From CAZQYB01 sp964582985 (GTDB taxonomy: Bacteria; Planctomycetota; Phycisphaerae; Sedimentisphaerales; Anaerobacaceae), in contig CAZOUM010000032.1 of the NCBI GenBank assembly GCA_964582985.1, positions 1 to 35,211 on the forward strand: a stretch of DNA of 35,211 nucleotides, written 5' to 3'. Below are positions 16,268-24,958 of this stretch, in pieces; position 1 is the stretch's first letter; each line of letters begins with the position of its first letter. The translations under genes were made by a program, and so were the position numbers. The notes under the pieces are model-generated. The model saw only the letters and a program-made list of their open reading frames with translations. It searched no databases and had not been told where the DNA came from.

Positions 16268-16292
16268 GTACTAATTAGGTGTAGTATAGCTT

Positions 16293-16916
16293 ATGAGGTA
16301 CGGTAGAATTCCGGATGAAGCTGTTCGGCGGCTGCCAATTTACCTTAGGGGATTGCTGTTTTTGTCGGAAGGGGGGCAACAGAGCATATCGAGTAAAGAT
16401 TTGGCGGATTTTCTTAGCGTTAACCCTTCGCAGATAAGAAAGGATTTTTCCTATTTTGGCGTTTTTGGCACGCCGGGCGTCGGGTATAAGACCGAGACGC
16501 TCATAAAGCAGATTAGAAAAATTCTTAAGCTCGATGTTGTTCACAGGACGGCTTTAGCCGGAGTCGGTAATCTGGGCTCGGCTCTTTTGGCATATCCTGG
16601 TTTTGGGGTATACGGATTGGACATCGTTGCAGCATTCGATACCGACCCTAAAAAAATAGGCAGAAAAGTTAGTAACATAACAATTGAGAGTTCTTCGAAG
16701 CTTGGGACATTGCGAAGAAGAAAAATTGACCTTGCGATTATTGCTGTTCCGGGGGATTCTGCCCAGAAAACTGCTGACGTGCTGGTCAAAGCGGGGGTGA
16801 AAGGTATCTTGAATTTTTCTCCCTGTTATATTACAGTGCCCCGGAGAGTTAAAGTAATAAGTATCGATATTGCGATGGACCTTGCTCGTCTGCCGTATTA
16901 TATGCGGGCGGGTTGA
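16293..16916 (+). CDS. rex: Redox-sensing transcriptional repressor Rex
   Basis: The 207-residue protein has an N-terminal winged helix (about 1-80) with the Rex signature SQIRKDFSYFGVFGTPGVGY. A Rossmann NAD(H)-binding domain follows, with GVGNLG (about residues 90-95), AFDTDP (113-118) and the C-terminal domain-swap helix (VISIDIAMDLARLPYYM). Length is typical. Rex homodimers bind DNA when NADH is low and dissociate when NADH rises. An operator lies in its own promoter, and the hydrogenase genes follow 24 bases downstream, so Rex most likely represses itself and the hydrogenase complex until the cell is over-reduced. Confidence 0.95.
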   Translation: MRYGRIPDEAVRRLPIYLRGLLFLSEGGQQSISSKDLADFLSVNPSQIRKDFSYFGVFGTPGVGYKTETLIKQIRKILKLDVVHRTALAGVGNLGSALLAYPGFGVYGLDIVAAFDTDPKKIGRKVSNITIESSSKLGTLRRRKIDLAIIAVPGDSAQKTADVLVKAGVKGILNFSPCYITVPRRVKVISIDIAMDLARLPYYMRAG

Positions 16917-16940
16917 GGCTTTTAGGTTAAGTGTGGGAAG

Positions 16941-17996
16941 ATGGAAGCTGTCTTTACAAAAGAATTGAAACCGTTCCTGGATGCTGTTGCCGAGCGGATG
17001 GAGCTTTACGTTCCGAAGAAGGCCGGCGACTATTATGTGTTCAAGAGGTACGAGCCTTCCGATGAGGTGGCGGCTGAGTTTAACAACATACGTGCGTGTA
17101 CGCCGGTGAAGGAATTTTTGTTTCCTCTTTGCGAGTTGGCTGCTGTTTTTCCAAAGACGGTTGAGCCGGAGGATGTAAAACCGTTTGCTATTTTCGGTCT
17201 TAAGGACTGCGATTTGCGTTCGATTGAAATTCTGGACAAGGTCTTTGCAGAGGAGGAATTCAAGGACCCGTTCTATCTGAAGCGGCGAGAGAATATGTTT
17301 GTAATCTCGTCCGACTGTTCGGAGCCGGGTGAGAGCTGTTTCTGCACCGTTTTAGATGGTCGGCCATATGCCGACAGCGGCTTCGATTTGAATGTCTCGC
17401 AAGTACGGGACGGCTTCGTTATCGAGGTCGGTTCGGAGAAAGGTAAGGGGCTCATCGAAGAGCACTCGCAGCTTTTCAGTGAGGTGCCGGAAGTGCTGTT
17501 GAGCGAGCGTGATGAGGACAGGTCCGAAACGCAAAAGCAACTTGAGCAGAAGAATGCAGAGCTGCGGTTCGATACGCCAATTAAGGAAATTGTCGAAAAT
17601 AGTCAGGAGTCCGAGGTTTTCGATGTTGAGGCAAAAAATTGTGTCGAATGTCAGGCTTGCACAAGGATATGCCCTACGTGTCATTGTTTCTACCTATATG
17701 ATACCAAGCAAAAGGATTACTTTGCGAAGATGAAGATGTGGGACAGTTGTATGCGGCAGGCGTATGCGGAGGTGGCCGGCGGTGCAAATCCCCACAAGGT
17801 ACTTGGCGACAGAATTAAACACCGTCTAATGCACAAATTTGTTTATTTCCTCGACAGGTATGGTATCGAAATGTGTGTAGGCTGCGGCAGATGTGTCGAT
17901 GCCGATGTCGGTGGGATGGATCTCCGCGAGGTATTAAAAAAATTGAGCGAAGAGCTCAAAGATAAGGGTAAGAAAAAAGCAAAAGCTACAAAATGA
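16941..17996 (+). CDS. HydB/ShyB-like hydrogenase beta subunit (double ferredoxin module)
   Basis: The 351-residue protein resembles the beta subunit of group 3b soluble hydrogenases (HydB/ShyB) and anaerobic sulfite reductase subunit A. An N-terminal alpha/beta domain (about 1-165) has conserved cysteines C90 (GLKDCD), C126, C133 and C135. Two C-terminal [4Fe-4S] motifs follow: C234-x2-C237-x2-C240-x3-C244 P (CVECQACTRICPTC) and C312-x2-C315-x2-C318. In the second motif the fourth ligand position is aspartate D322 (CVDADVGG) instead of the expected cysteine. In group 3b enzymes this subunit carries electrons between the FAD subunit and the catalytic part. Here it precedes membrane hydrogenase genes and overlaps the HydG-like gene by 4 bases (ATGA), so the two form a pair. 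Confidence 0.85.
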   Translation: MEAVFTKELKPFLDAVAERMELYVPKKAGDYYVFKRYEPSDEVAAEFNNIRACTPVKEFLFPLCELAAVFPKTVEPEDVKPFAIFGLKDCDLRSIEILDKVFAEEEFKDPFYLKRRENMFVISSDCSEPGESCFCTVLDGRPYADSGFDLNVSQVRDGFVIEVGSEKGKGLIEEHSQLFSEVPEVLLSERDEDRSETQKQLEQKNAELRFDTPIKEIVENSQESEVFDVEAKNCVECQACTRICPTCHCFYLYDTKQKDYFAKMKMWDSCMRQAYAEVAGGANPHKVLGDRIKHRLMHKFVYFLDRYGIEMCVGCGRCVDADVGGMDLREVLKKLSEELKDKGKKKAKATK

Positions 17997-18814
17997 ACCA
18001 GAATCCCTACCAACCTATAGCCGGTGAAGTCACTGACATTATAGATGAATCTGCGACGATTAAGACCTTTGTTGTTGTGCCGGAAGAAGAGTTTAAGTTC
18101 GAGACGGGCCAGTTTGTGGAGCTGACGCTTCCGGGCGAAGGTGAAGCGCCGTTTACGCCTTCTTCGTCACCGGCTGAAACGAAAAAGATGGAAATTACGA
18201 TTATGAAAGCAGGGCGGGTGACGGGTTTGTTACATCAGTGCAAGAAGGGACAAAAGGTTGGTATTCGCGGGCCTTACGGTAACGGCTATCCGATTGATGA
18301 TTTCGCCGGCAAAGAGGTTTATATTGTCGGCGGTGGTGTGGGTCTGGCGCCAATCCGGTCCTTGTTTTTGACGCTTGTAGACAGGATAAAAGATTTCAAG
18401 TCGGTAGTTTGCCGGTTTGGGGCCAGAACGCCTGACGACCTTATTTATAAGAAAACACTTTTTGGTGCGTGGCAGAAGATTGCCGGTGTTGAGATGAAAC
18501 TTACGGTCGATGAGGCGGACGGCGACTGGAAAGGCAATGTCGGCGTGGTGACAACGATATGCGATAAGAAAGACGTTGATATCAAAAATGCGGTGGCGGT
18601 GGTTTGCGGGCCGCCGATTATGATGAGGTTCGCCACCATGAAATTGCTGGAGTTTGGTTTTGGGCCGAAAGATATCTATCTTTCGATGGAAAAGAATATG
18701 AGCTGCGGCATAGGTAAGTGCGGCCATTGTATGCTTGGCAAATACTACGTTTGCAAGGATGGGCCGGTCTTTACGTATGAGCAGGTAAAGGACTATCGTG
18801 ATATTTGGGCTTGA
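17993..18814 (+). CDS. HydG/ShyC-like FAD/NAD(P)H oxidoreductase subunit with [2Fe-2S] centre
   Basis: The 273-residue protein belongs to the ferredoxin-NADP reductase superfamily. It has an FAD-binding barrel (about 1-105) with TPSSSP (55-60), an NAD(P)-binding domain with GGGVGLAPIRS (113-123) and VVCGPPIMM (203-211), and a PyrK-like [2Fe-2S] motif C238-x4-C243-x2-C246-x7-C254. This is the gamma subunit layout of group 3b hydrogenases and of AsrB. It exchanges hydride with NAD(P)H and passes single electrons to Fe-S clusters. NAD versus NADP preference cannot be decided. Its start overlaps the HydB-like stop, implying stoichiometric synthesis. Its presence in a group 4 hydrogenase operon is unusual. 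Confidence 0.87.
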   Translation: MNQNPYQPIAGEVTDIIDESATIKTFVVVPEEEFKFETGQFVELTLPGEGEAPFTPSSSPAETKKMEITIMKAGRVTGLLHQCKKGQKVGIRGPYGNGYPIDDFAGKEVYIVGGGVGLAPIRSLFLTLVDRIKDFKSVVCRFGARTPDDLIYKKTLFGAWQKIAGVEMKLTVDEADGDWKGNVGVVTTICDKKDVDIKNAVAVVCGPPIMMRFATMKLLEFGFGPKDIYLSMEKNMSCGIGKCGHCMLGKYYVCKDGPVFTYEQVKDYRDIWA

Positions 18815-18828
18815 CGAGTGAAGGGATT

Positions 18829-19362
18829 ATGGGCGCGAAGTTAGTAATTGACCTGGCGAAATGTAGACTTCAGGACGAATCCAACGTGCAGTGTTCGTAT
18901 AAACACCACCCTGAGAACAAGGGATTCGACTCGCTGTTGGAGATGATTCGCTTTTCGTTGATATGTCGGCGGTGCGAAGTTGCACCTTGCGTCAAGGCCT
19001 GTCCTAATGATGCTTTGGAGAAGGTGCCGAGCGAGACAAACGATGCGGGCATCCTTAAGCGGGCAAATATGCTTTGTACGGGGTGCGGAACCTGCGCGAT
19101 TGCGTGTCCCTTCGGGATTATATACACGGATTTGATACCTTTTCCGAGCAGCGTTTGCGATGTGTGCAAAGGCAGGCTAAAGCCGGGCGAGAAGCCGTTG
19201 TGTGTTACTACCTGTGAGGATGGAAGTATAGATTATAGAGAGGTCGACCTGGCGAAAGAAAAGGATTTGGTCGAGGTTTTTGAGGATATCGTCGTCAAGG
19301 TGGCCGGGGGGAGCTTGTGGGAGCCATTTTTGAGAGAAGAGGCCCAGGCAAAGAAGAAGTAA
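18829..19362 (+). CDS. HycB-like polyferredoxin (4Fe-4S)
   Basis: The 177-residue protein starts at ATG 18829, preceded by GAAGGG; a TTG farther upstream overlaps the previous gene and is less likely. Cysteine groups C46/C49/C54/C58, C83/C86/C89/C93 and C110/C113/C125/C129, plus C12/C22, match the HycB/CooF/DmsB-type iron-sulfur subunits that carry up to four clusters. Such proteins wire a catalytic or flavin module to the membrane hydrogenase. Placed between the HydBG-like pair and the membrane subunits, it probably connects them. The C-terminal 35 residues are acidic and helical. Confidence 0.88.
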   Translation: MGAKLVIDLAKCRLQDESNVQCSYKHHPENKGFDSLLEMIRFSLICRRCEVAPCVKACPNDALEKVPSETNDAGILKRANMLCTGCGTCAIACPFGIIYTDLIPFPSSVCDVCKGRLKPGEKPLCVTTCEDGSIDYREVDLAKEKDLVEVFEDIVVKVAGGSLWEPFLREEAQAKKK

Positions 19363-19378
19363 GAAGGCAAAAGCAGAA

Positions 19379-20326
19379 ATGATTGACGTATTGTTAAACT
19401 CGTTCTGGATTTTGATTTTTCCGGGCTTTTTGTTTACCGCCTGTTTGGGGTTGATTGCTTCGTGGATAGTTCGTAAAGTCAGCGGCCTTGTGCAGTGGCG
19501 AGTGGGTCCGCCGGTACTGCAGCCTTTTTACGATGTGGCGAAACTTTTGGGCAAGGAAATACTCGTGCCGGAGCAGGCCCATCGGACCGTTTTTATGGCA
19601 GCACCGCTTGTTGGTCTGGCCGGCGTGCTGCTGCTTTCGACACTTCTTTGGCGGATAACGATTGCTCCTGCCGAGCCTTTTGTTGGTGATATTATTGTGG
19701 CGATTTATTTGATGGTGCTGCCGTCGCTGGCATTGATTCTGGGCAGCAGCGCAAGTGCCAGTCCCCACGCGGCTGTGGGTACGAGCAGGGAAATGAAACT
19801 GGTTATGGGCTATGAGCTGCCGTTAGTGTTAGCTTTCATCGTGGTGATTATAAAAAGCGGCGGAAACCTGAGTTTGGCTGCAATTGCCGGGCAGACGCCG
19901 GTTTTGAGCATATCGGGATTTCTGGCATTTTTGGTTGCTCTCTTATGCGTTCAGGCAAAACTTGGCTTTGTGCCGTTTGATATAGCCGAGGCGGAGACCG
20001 AGCTTGGAAGCGGCGTTTTGATGGAATACTCCGGAGCTTTACTTGCAGTCTGGAAACTGATGCAGGCAATGATGCTTGTGGCCCTGCCGTTGTTTTTGGT
20101 AGTGGTATTTCTCGGCGGGTTTGGAACGAGCTTATGGGGAGGTTTGCTGGCAGGTATCGGCAAGTATGTGCTGGTGGTGGTATTGCTGGTTTTGATAAAG
20201 AATACGAACCCGCGGGTGCGGATAGACCAGGCAATGAAGTTCTTCTGGTTCTATTGCGGTATTGCTTTGGTCGCCGCTGTTATTCTGGCAGCAATAGGTG
20301 ATCTATACAACATCGGTTGGCTTTAA
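19379..20326 (+). CDS. NuoH/HycD/MbhM-like membrane subunit of group 4 hydrogenase
   Basis: The 315-residue protein has about eight membrane helices and the complex I subunit 1 signature FDIAEAETELGSG (about residues 200-212). An earlier cytosolic loop reads QWRVGPPVLQPFYDVAKLLGKE. This subunit anchors the NuoB/NuoCD-like arm to the membrane and forms the site where electron transfer is coupled to ion movement. Length agrees with HycD/EchB/MbhM (about 290-320) and is shorter than true NuoH by its missing quinone-associated tail. Gene order polyferredoxin, NuoH-like, NuoB-like, NuoCD-like supports one complex. Confidence 0.92.
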   Translation: MIDVLLNSFWILIFPGFLFTACLGLIASWIVRKVSGLVQWRVGPPVLQPFYDVAKLLGKEILVPEQAHRTVFMAAPLVGLAGVLLLSTLLWRITIAPAEPFVGDIIVAIYLMVLPSLALILGSSASASPHAAVGTSREMKLVMGYELPLVLAFIVVIIKSGGNLSLAAIAGQTPVLSISGFLAFLVALLCVQAKLGFVPFDIAEAETELGSGVLMEYSGALLAVWKLMQAMMLVALPLFLVVVFLGGFGTSLWGGLLAGIGKYVLVVVLLVLIKNTNPRVRIDQAMKFFWFYCGIALVAAVILAAIGDLYNIGWL

Positions 20327-20335
20327 GGTAAGTTT

Positions 20336-20767
20336 ATGAGTTGGAAAATTTGGTCATTAAAGAAGTCGCCGTGGGTTTTTCACGTTAATACCGGCGCGTG
20401 CAACAATTGTGATATCGAGATTGTCGATTTGCTGACGCCGAAGTTTGACGTTGAGAGGCTTGGTATCAAATTGGTTGGCTCGCCGCGGCATGCCGATGCT
20501 TTGCTGGTGACCGGCGGAGTGACTGCTCAGGCGGCGCCGCGACTGCGGGAAGTGTATCGCCAGACCTCCAAGCCGTGCGTTGTCTTCTGCATAGGCGCCT
20601 GTGCCTGTGACAAAGGAATATTCACTACGGGTTACCATATGGTCGGGCCGGTGGACAAAATAATTAGGGAAATTGACCCGCATGCAATTATTGCGTACGT
20701 TCCGGGCTGTCCGCCGAAGCCTGAAGCAATGATATCCGGCATAGTAACGGCGCTGTCGGTTTTGTGA
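20336..20767 (+). CDS. NuoB/HycG/MbhJ-like small subunit of group 4 hydrogenase
   Basis: The 143-residue protein has the ligands of the proximal [4Fe-4S] cluster: C22 and C25 (GACNNCDIEI), C89 (CIGACACD) and C125 (YVPGCPPKPE). It belongs to the 20-kDa/PSST subunit family shared by group 4 hydrogenases and complex I. It sits next to the [NiFe] centre and delivers electrons to it. Length matches EchC/MbhJ. It starts 9 bases after the NuoH-like stop. Confidence 0.93.
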   Translation: MSWKIWSLKKSPWVFHVNTGACNNCDIEIVDLLTPKFDVERLGIKLVGSPRHADALLVTGGVTAQAAPRLREVYRQTSKPCVVFCIGACACDKGIFTTGYHMVGPVDKIIREIDPHAIIAYVPGCPPKPEAMISGIVTALSVL

Positions 20768-20780
20768 CAGGATATTGAGT

Positions 20781-22475
20781 ATGAACCAGGAAGAACTAAA
20801 CAACAGGTTAGCAGAAATAAAAGACAAGCTCATAGCGATTGAGCAGACGGTGGATAACAGAATATACCTTTCGTGTGAAGCTGAAAGCAGTTACACAGTA
20901 AACAGGTTCCTGTTTGAAGAAGTGCCTTTGCGATTTGTGATTGCTACGGGTGTTGATTCTGACGACTGCTTTGAAATACTCTATCATTATGCGTATGACC
21001 AAATCGGTTGTGTTGTTACGTTAAAAGCTTTCATCCGCGACCGCGAGAATCCTGCGATTGAATCTATCGCGCCGTTTTTGCCGGCTGCCGAATGGATTGA
21101 AAGAGAGATACACGACGTATTGGGAATCGAGTTCAAAAACCATCCCGATATGAGGCGCTTAATCCTGTCTGATGATTGGCCGGAGGGTGTTTATCCGTTA
21201 AGAAAAGATGTGGCCAAGCCCGTAACGCGCCCGGACGGTGAGCCATCCAAACACCCAACCGTTCAGTCGCAATCTCCCGCTCGGAGGACCGTCGCGTTGG
21301 CCAAACCGGTGCTTCCGGTTGGGCCGTTTCATCCGCTGCAGGAGGAGATGGAATTTTTCCAGCTGACCCTTGACGGTGAAATCGTAACTGATATCGATAT
21401 GCGAATATCCTATAACCATCGCGGGATAGAAAAAATCAGCGAATCGCTGCAGTTCGACCAGGTGCCATTTTTGGTTTCGCGAATATGTGGTATCTGCTCA
21501 GCTTCACATCCGTTGGCTTATGTGCAGGCGGTGGAAGAGCTGGCCGGTGTAAAGCCGCCGGAGCGTGCCTTGTACGTGCGAACTATTATTGCAGAGCTTG
21601 AGCGCATCCACAGCCATATTCTATGGGTAGGTCTGGCAGGGCACTTTATCGGCTATGATACGGTCTTTATGTGGGCGTGGAAATATCGAGAGCCGGTCCT
21701 TGATTTACTCGAAGAGATAACAGGCAACAGAAACAACTACGGAAACGTTAAGGTCGGCGGCTGCCGGGAGGACATCCCTGATGAGCTTAAGCCTAAGATG
21801 CTGAAGGAGTTGGACGAAATCGAAAAGAAGATGGAGATGCTTACCAAGGCGGTTATTGATGACCCTATTCTGCATGCTCGGCTCAAAGGTGTCGGCGTAT
21901 TAAGCAAAGAGGACGCTATCAAATATGCGGTAACGGGGCCGACGGCAAGAGGCAGCGGTGTTGCTATTGATGTAAGGGCCGACGACCCGTATGCGGCATA
22001 TTCCGATTTGGACTGGAATGTAATTGCCCGGCCCGAAGGCGACGTTTTTGCAAAGGCTGTTGTCCGTCTTCTCGAGACCTTAGAATCCGTTAAGATTATC
22101 AGGGAGGCGGTAAAGAAACTTCCCGACGGTCCGGTTGCAGTGGAGGTCAAGGAGATTCCGCCGGGCGAAGCGGTCGGGCACGGTGAAGCTCCGAGAGGCG
22201 AAACGTTCCACTATGTCCGCAGTGACGGCGGCAACAGGCCGGTCCGGCATAAGGTCAGAGCACCAAGCTACGTTAATGTGCCTTCGTTTAGGGCCTCTTG
22301 TATCGGTCAACATATTGCTGATGTTACGATTACATTGGCAGCGGTTGACCCCTGCTACAGTTGCACTGAGAGACTGGCTGTGGTTGACGGACACGGTAAT
22401 GTTGTGCATGACTATGAGGCGCTGCTGAAATTGAGTCGCGAAAAAACAGAACGCATTAGGAAAGAGATTCAGTAA
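20781..22475 (+). CDS. Group 4 [NiFe]-hydrogenase catalytic subunit, NuoC-NuoD (HycE-like) fusion
   Basis: I start at ATG 20781, 8 bases after AGGA, giving 564 residues. The N-terminal NuoC/30-kDa-like domain (about 1-150) includes EWIEREIHDVLGIEF and the YPLRKD end motif. A linker (about 150-185, Pro/Arg/Ser-rich) leads to the large-subunit domain. Both metal-binding motifs are intact: RICGICSASH with C236 and C239, and DPCYSCTER with C525 and C528. All four Ni ligands are present, so this is a hydrogenase. Complex I and sulfur-reducing Mbx relatives lack some of them. The C-terminus ends without an obvious His-type cleavage peptide, as in several group 4 members, though a HycI-type protease is encoded at the operon's end. 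It makes or oxidises H2 at the cytosolic face of the membrane. Confidence 0.93.
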   Translation: MNQEELNNRLAEIKDKLIAIEQTVDNRIYLSCEAESSYTVNRFLFEEVPLRFVIATGVDSDDCFEILYHYAYDQIGCVVTLKAFIRDRENPAIESIAPFLPAAEWIEREIHDVLGIEFKNHPDMRRLILSDDWPEGVYPLRKDVAKPVTRPDGEPSKHPTVQSQSPARRTVALAKPVLPVGPFHPLQEEMEFFQLTLDGEIVTDIDMRISYNHRGIEKISESLQFDQVPFLVSRICGICSASHPLAYVQAVEELAGVKPPERALYVRTIIAELERIHSHILWVGLAGHFIGYDTVFMWAWKYREPVLDLLEEITGNRNNYGNVKVGGCREDIPDELKPKMLKELDEIEKKMEMLTKAVIDDPILHARLKGVGVLSKEDAIKYAVTGPTARGSGVAIDVRADDPYAAYSDLDWNVIARPEGDVFAKAVVRLLETLESVKIIREAVKKLPDGPVAVEVKEIPPGEAVGHGEAPRGETFHYVRSDGGNRPVRHKVRAPSYVNVPSFRASCIGQHIADVTITLAAVDPCYSCTERLAVVDGHGNVVHDYEALLKLSREKTERIRKEIQ

Positions 22476-22493
22476 GAATGGAGGTTTTGTAAG

Positions 22494-24350
22494 TTGTACG
22501 ACCTTGTAAACATAACCATTTTCCTGCCGCTGGTTGTGGGTTTTGTTCTGCTGTTTTTGCCGAACAGAATTAAGTTTGTGTCCCAGGCGTCAACGCTGAT
22601 TATTTCAGCTTTGATGTTGGGGTCGGCCATCTGGATATTTTCCACCGGTGGATACTACGATTCCTTCACCGTGCTTAAGATAGGCGATTTGAAATTAAAA
22701 CTGTTGTTCTATGCTACGCCGTTGGCAGGATTCATATTGATGTTCGCGATGGGGTTCGGCTTGTTAATAACCTTGTACTCACTGAAATCAATGGCAGGCG
22801 CAAAGCAAACAAACGTGTATTATGGTTCTATCCTGCTTACGATAGGCGGTTCGGCGGGGATATTGCTATCAGACCATTTGCTGTTTCTGTTGATTTTCTG
22901 GGAGATTGTCACCGTTTCTTTGTATCTTCTGATAACGACGGGCGGCAAGGATTCTAAATTTGCGGCGACCAAGAGCTTCGCAATGATAGGGGCGTCGGAT
23001 GCGGCATTCCTGCTGGGAATATTGATGGTTTGGGCGCTTTCGGGGACGTTCGTTATCTCGCACATCGACGTGGAAACGACATCTGCTCTTTCAATTATAG
23101 CGTTCCTGCTGCTTATGACGGCTGCTATCACGAAAGCAGGCGCGTTGCCATTACACACATGGCTGCCGACGAGCGGCGAGTCTGCCCCGACTTCTGTTAT
23201 GGCGCTTCTGCCTGCGGCGATTGACAAGCTTTTGGGAATCTATCTGCTCGTGTTAGTCGTGCGGGGAATGTTTATCATCAAGTCGGGTGCTTTGAGCGTG
23301 ATTCTGGCAGCTATTGGAGCGGCGACGATTATTATCGCGGTGATGATTGCGATGGTTCAGCATAACCTCAAGAAACTGCTGTCATATCACGCCATCAGTC
23401 AGGTCGGCTATATGGTTCTTGGCATAGCGACGGGGACGGCGGTTGGTATTGCCGGGGCAGTGTTTCATATGCTGAATAATGCGATATACAAGTGCTGCTT
23501 GTTCTTATGTGGCGGCGCGGTTGAGCAGGCGGCGGGGACGCCGGAACTGGACAGACTCGGTGGTCTGGGCAAAAAAATGTCAATTACTTTTACCACATGT
23601 CTGATTGCCGCACTGAGTATTTCCGGGATACCACCGCTCAATGGTTTTGTTTCCAAGTGGATGGTCTATCAGGGCACAATTCAGATGGGAACGGCCCAAA
23701 CCGGCTTGGCGGCCAGACTGTGGCCTGTCTGGCTTACCTGCGCTATCTTCGGGAGCGCACTTACTTTGGCTTCGTTTGTAAAACTTATACATTCGCTATT
23801 TCTTTCGCGTCTGCCGGGCGACATGAAGGACGTAAAGGAAGTTTCGCCTTTGCAGACAGTCCCAATGATTGTTCTGGCTTCGCTATGTGTGTTTTTCGGA
23901 ATCTTCTATCACGTGCCGCTCAAATACTTCATTTATCCTGCTTTGGATATAGAGCCGGGGACGGCTATTTTCGGCACATGGGCGTCGGGTCTGGCCACGA
24001 TTCTATTAGTCGTTGGTATTATCATTGGCTGCCTTATTCTGGCGGTCGGTTTGTGGTCCAGGAAAGTCAGGATTGTGCCCACATGGACCTGCGGGGAAGT
24101 ACAGGATAATGAGCAAATGATAATACCCGGAACACATTTCTATAAGACGGTTTCGAATATGAGCGGCCTGAAGCAGCTTTATACCGGCCAGGAAAAAGGC
24201 TACTTTGACCCATACGACCAAAGTGGAAGAGTTGGCTTAGCCTTGACGGGGCTCCTGCGGTGGCTGCATTCGGGAATACTGTCCATGTATTTGACCTGGG
24301 TGATATTGGGCTTACTTGTAATCTTATTTGTGATTTGCAAGGTTTGGTGA
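22494..24350 (+). CDS. NuoL/HyfB-like antiporter subunit of the hydrogenase complex
   Basis: The 618-residue, about 15-helix protein belongs to the proton-translocating NuoL/M/N-MrpA/D family. Key residues are present: E137 (FWEIVTVSLYLL), K214 in TKAGALPL, H221 in PLHTWLP, and the HNLKKLLSYHAISQ region. A soluble segment near residues 510-585 (PTWTCGEVQ to FDPYDQSGR) precedes a last helix, resembling HyfB/HycC-type subunits. The start is a TTG, chosen because GGAGG lies at 22480-22484, 9 bases upstream, and the nearest ATG runs into a stop. It is one of two large antiporter-like subunits in the operon. Confidence 0.9.
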   Translation: MYDLVNITIFLPLVVGFVLLFLPNRIKFVSQASTLIISALMLGSAIWIFSTGGYYDSFTVLKIGDLKLKLLFYATPLAGFILMFAMGFGLLITLYSLKSMAGAKQTNVYYGSILLTIGGSAGILLSDHLLFLLIFWEIVTVSLYLLITTGGKDSKFAATKSFAMIGASDAAFLLGILMVWALSGTFVISHIDVETTSALSIIAFLLLMTAAITKAGALPLHTWLPTSGESAPTSVMALLPAAIDKLLGIYLLVLVVRGMFIIKSGALSVILAAIGAATIIIAVMIAMVQHNLKKLLSYHAISQVGYMVLGIATGTAVGIAGAVFHMLNNAIYKCCLFLCGGAVEQAAGTPELDRLGGLGKKMSITFTTCLIAALSISGIPPLNGFVSKWMVYQGTIQMGTAQTGLAARLWPVWLTCAIFGSALTLASFVKLIHSLFLSRLPGDMKDVKEVSPLQTVPMIVLASLCVFFGIFYHVPLKYFIYPALDIEPGTAIFGTWASGLATILLVVGIIIGCLILAVGLWSRKVRIVPTWTCGEVQDNEQMIIPGTHFYKTVSNMSGLKQLYTGQEKGYFDPYDQSGRVGLALTGLLRWLHSGILSMYLTWVILGLLVILFVICKVW

Positions 24351-24357
24351 GGCAGTT

Positions 24358-24909
24358 ATGGCTATATTCTACATTTTGCTGCTGTTTATGATAATCGGGG
24401 CGATAATTGCGGTGGAGACGCGAGACCTTTTAAGTTCCGTGATTTGTGTCGGTGCGGTCGGCTTTGGCGGTTCTTTAATGTTTCTATTTTTGCGGGCGCC
24501 GGATATCGCGATAACCCAGATTGTCGTTGAAGTTTTAGGTCTGATTATCCTTATTCGTGCCACAATAGCTCGTGACCGAACTTTTATCACTGGTGACAGA
24601 GAATTCTTTGGGATGGTCGTCTCGGTGGTGATTATCTTCGTAATCTTCTTGGCTGGGATGAAGGTTTTTGAGACCTTACCTTCTTTTGGAAGCCCCATTT
24701 TTGCCGAGGTTCCTGACGCCGCTTCACTAACGTACATCAAAGAAGGACTGCGGGAAACGGGAGCGGCTAACCTTGTGGCGTCGGTCATTCTGGACTACCG
24801 GGCGTACGACACGCTTGGCGAGGCGACGGTGCTGTTTACCGCCATTATCGGCGCAACCGTTATACTGCGGAAGAAAAGTAAGAAGCTGCTGGAGGAACCG
24901 GACGTATGA
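24358..24909 (+). CDS. MbhD/MbhE-like membrane subunit (MrpA C-terminal type)
   Basis: The 183-residue protein has two parts. Residues 1-75 are three helices with LFLRAPDIAITQIVVEVLGL, the DUF4040/MbhD segment. Residues 90-175 carry NLVASVILDYRAYDTLGEATVLF, the MbhE-like segment. Together they correspond to the C-terminal region of MrpA, encoded separately as MbhD and MbhE in archaeal membrane hydrogenases and fused here. It forms part of the ion path in Mrp-type complexes. It follows the NuoL-like gene by 7 bases. Confidence 0.88.
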   Translation: MAIFYILLLFMIIGAIIAVETRDLLSSVICVGAVGFGGSLMFLFLRAPDIAITQIVVEVLGLIILIRATIARDRTFITGDREFFGMVVSVVIIFVIFLAGMKVFETLPSFGSPIFAEVPDAASLTYIKEGLRETGAANLVASVILDYRAYDTLGEATVLFTAIIGATVILRKKSKKLLEEPDV

Positions 24910-24910
24910 A

Positions 24911-24935
24911 CTCCGTTAGAAGTTTTATAACGAGG
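24911..24935. repeat. Imperfect inverted repeat resembling the 29.4 kb element
   Basis: CTCCGTTAGAA and TTATAACGAGG form an imperfect inverted pair in the only sizeable gap among the mrp genes. CCGTTAGAA is shared with the 14-base perfect inverted repeat at 29438-29498. Confidence 0.4.
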
Positions 24936-24958
24936 CAATAAGAGGTGAGGTAACGAAT

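Noticed and set aside
16941..18814. Anaerobic sulfite reductase subunits AsrA/AsrB
   Set aside because: Sequence layout would allow it, but no siroheme AsrC gene follows and the pair is embedded in a hydrogenase operon; HydB/HydG-like is the better name.
20781..22475. Complex I or Mbx/Mbs-type (sulfane sulfur reductase) catalytic subunit
   Set aside because: Both CxxC nickel motifs (C236/C239 and C525/C528) are intact, which those relatives lack.
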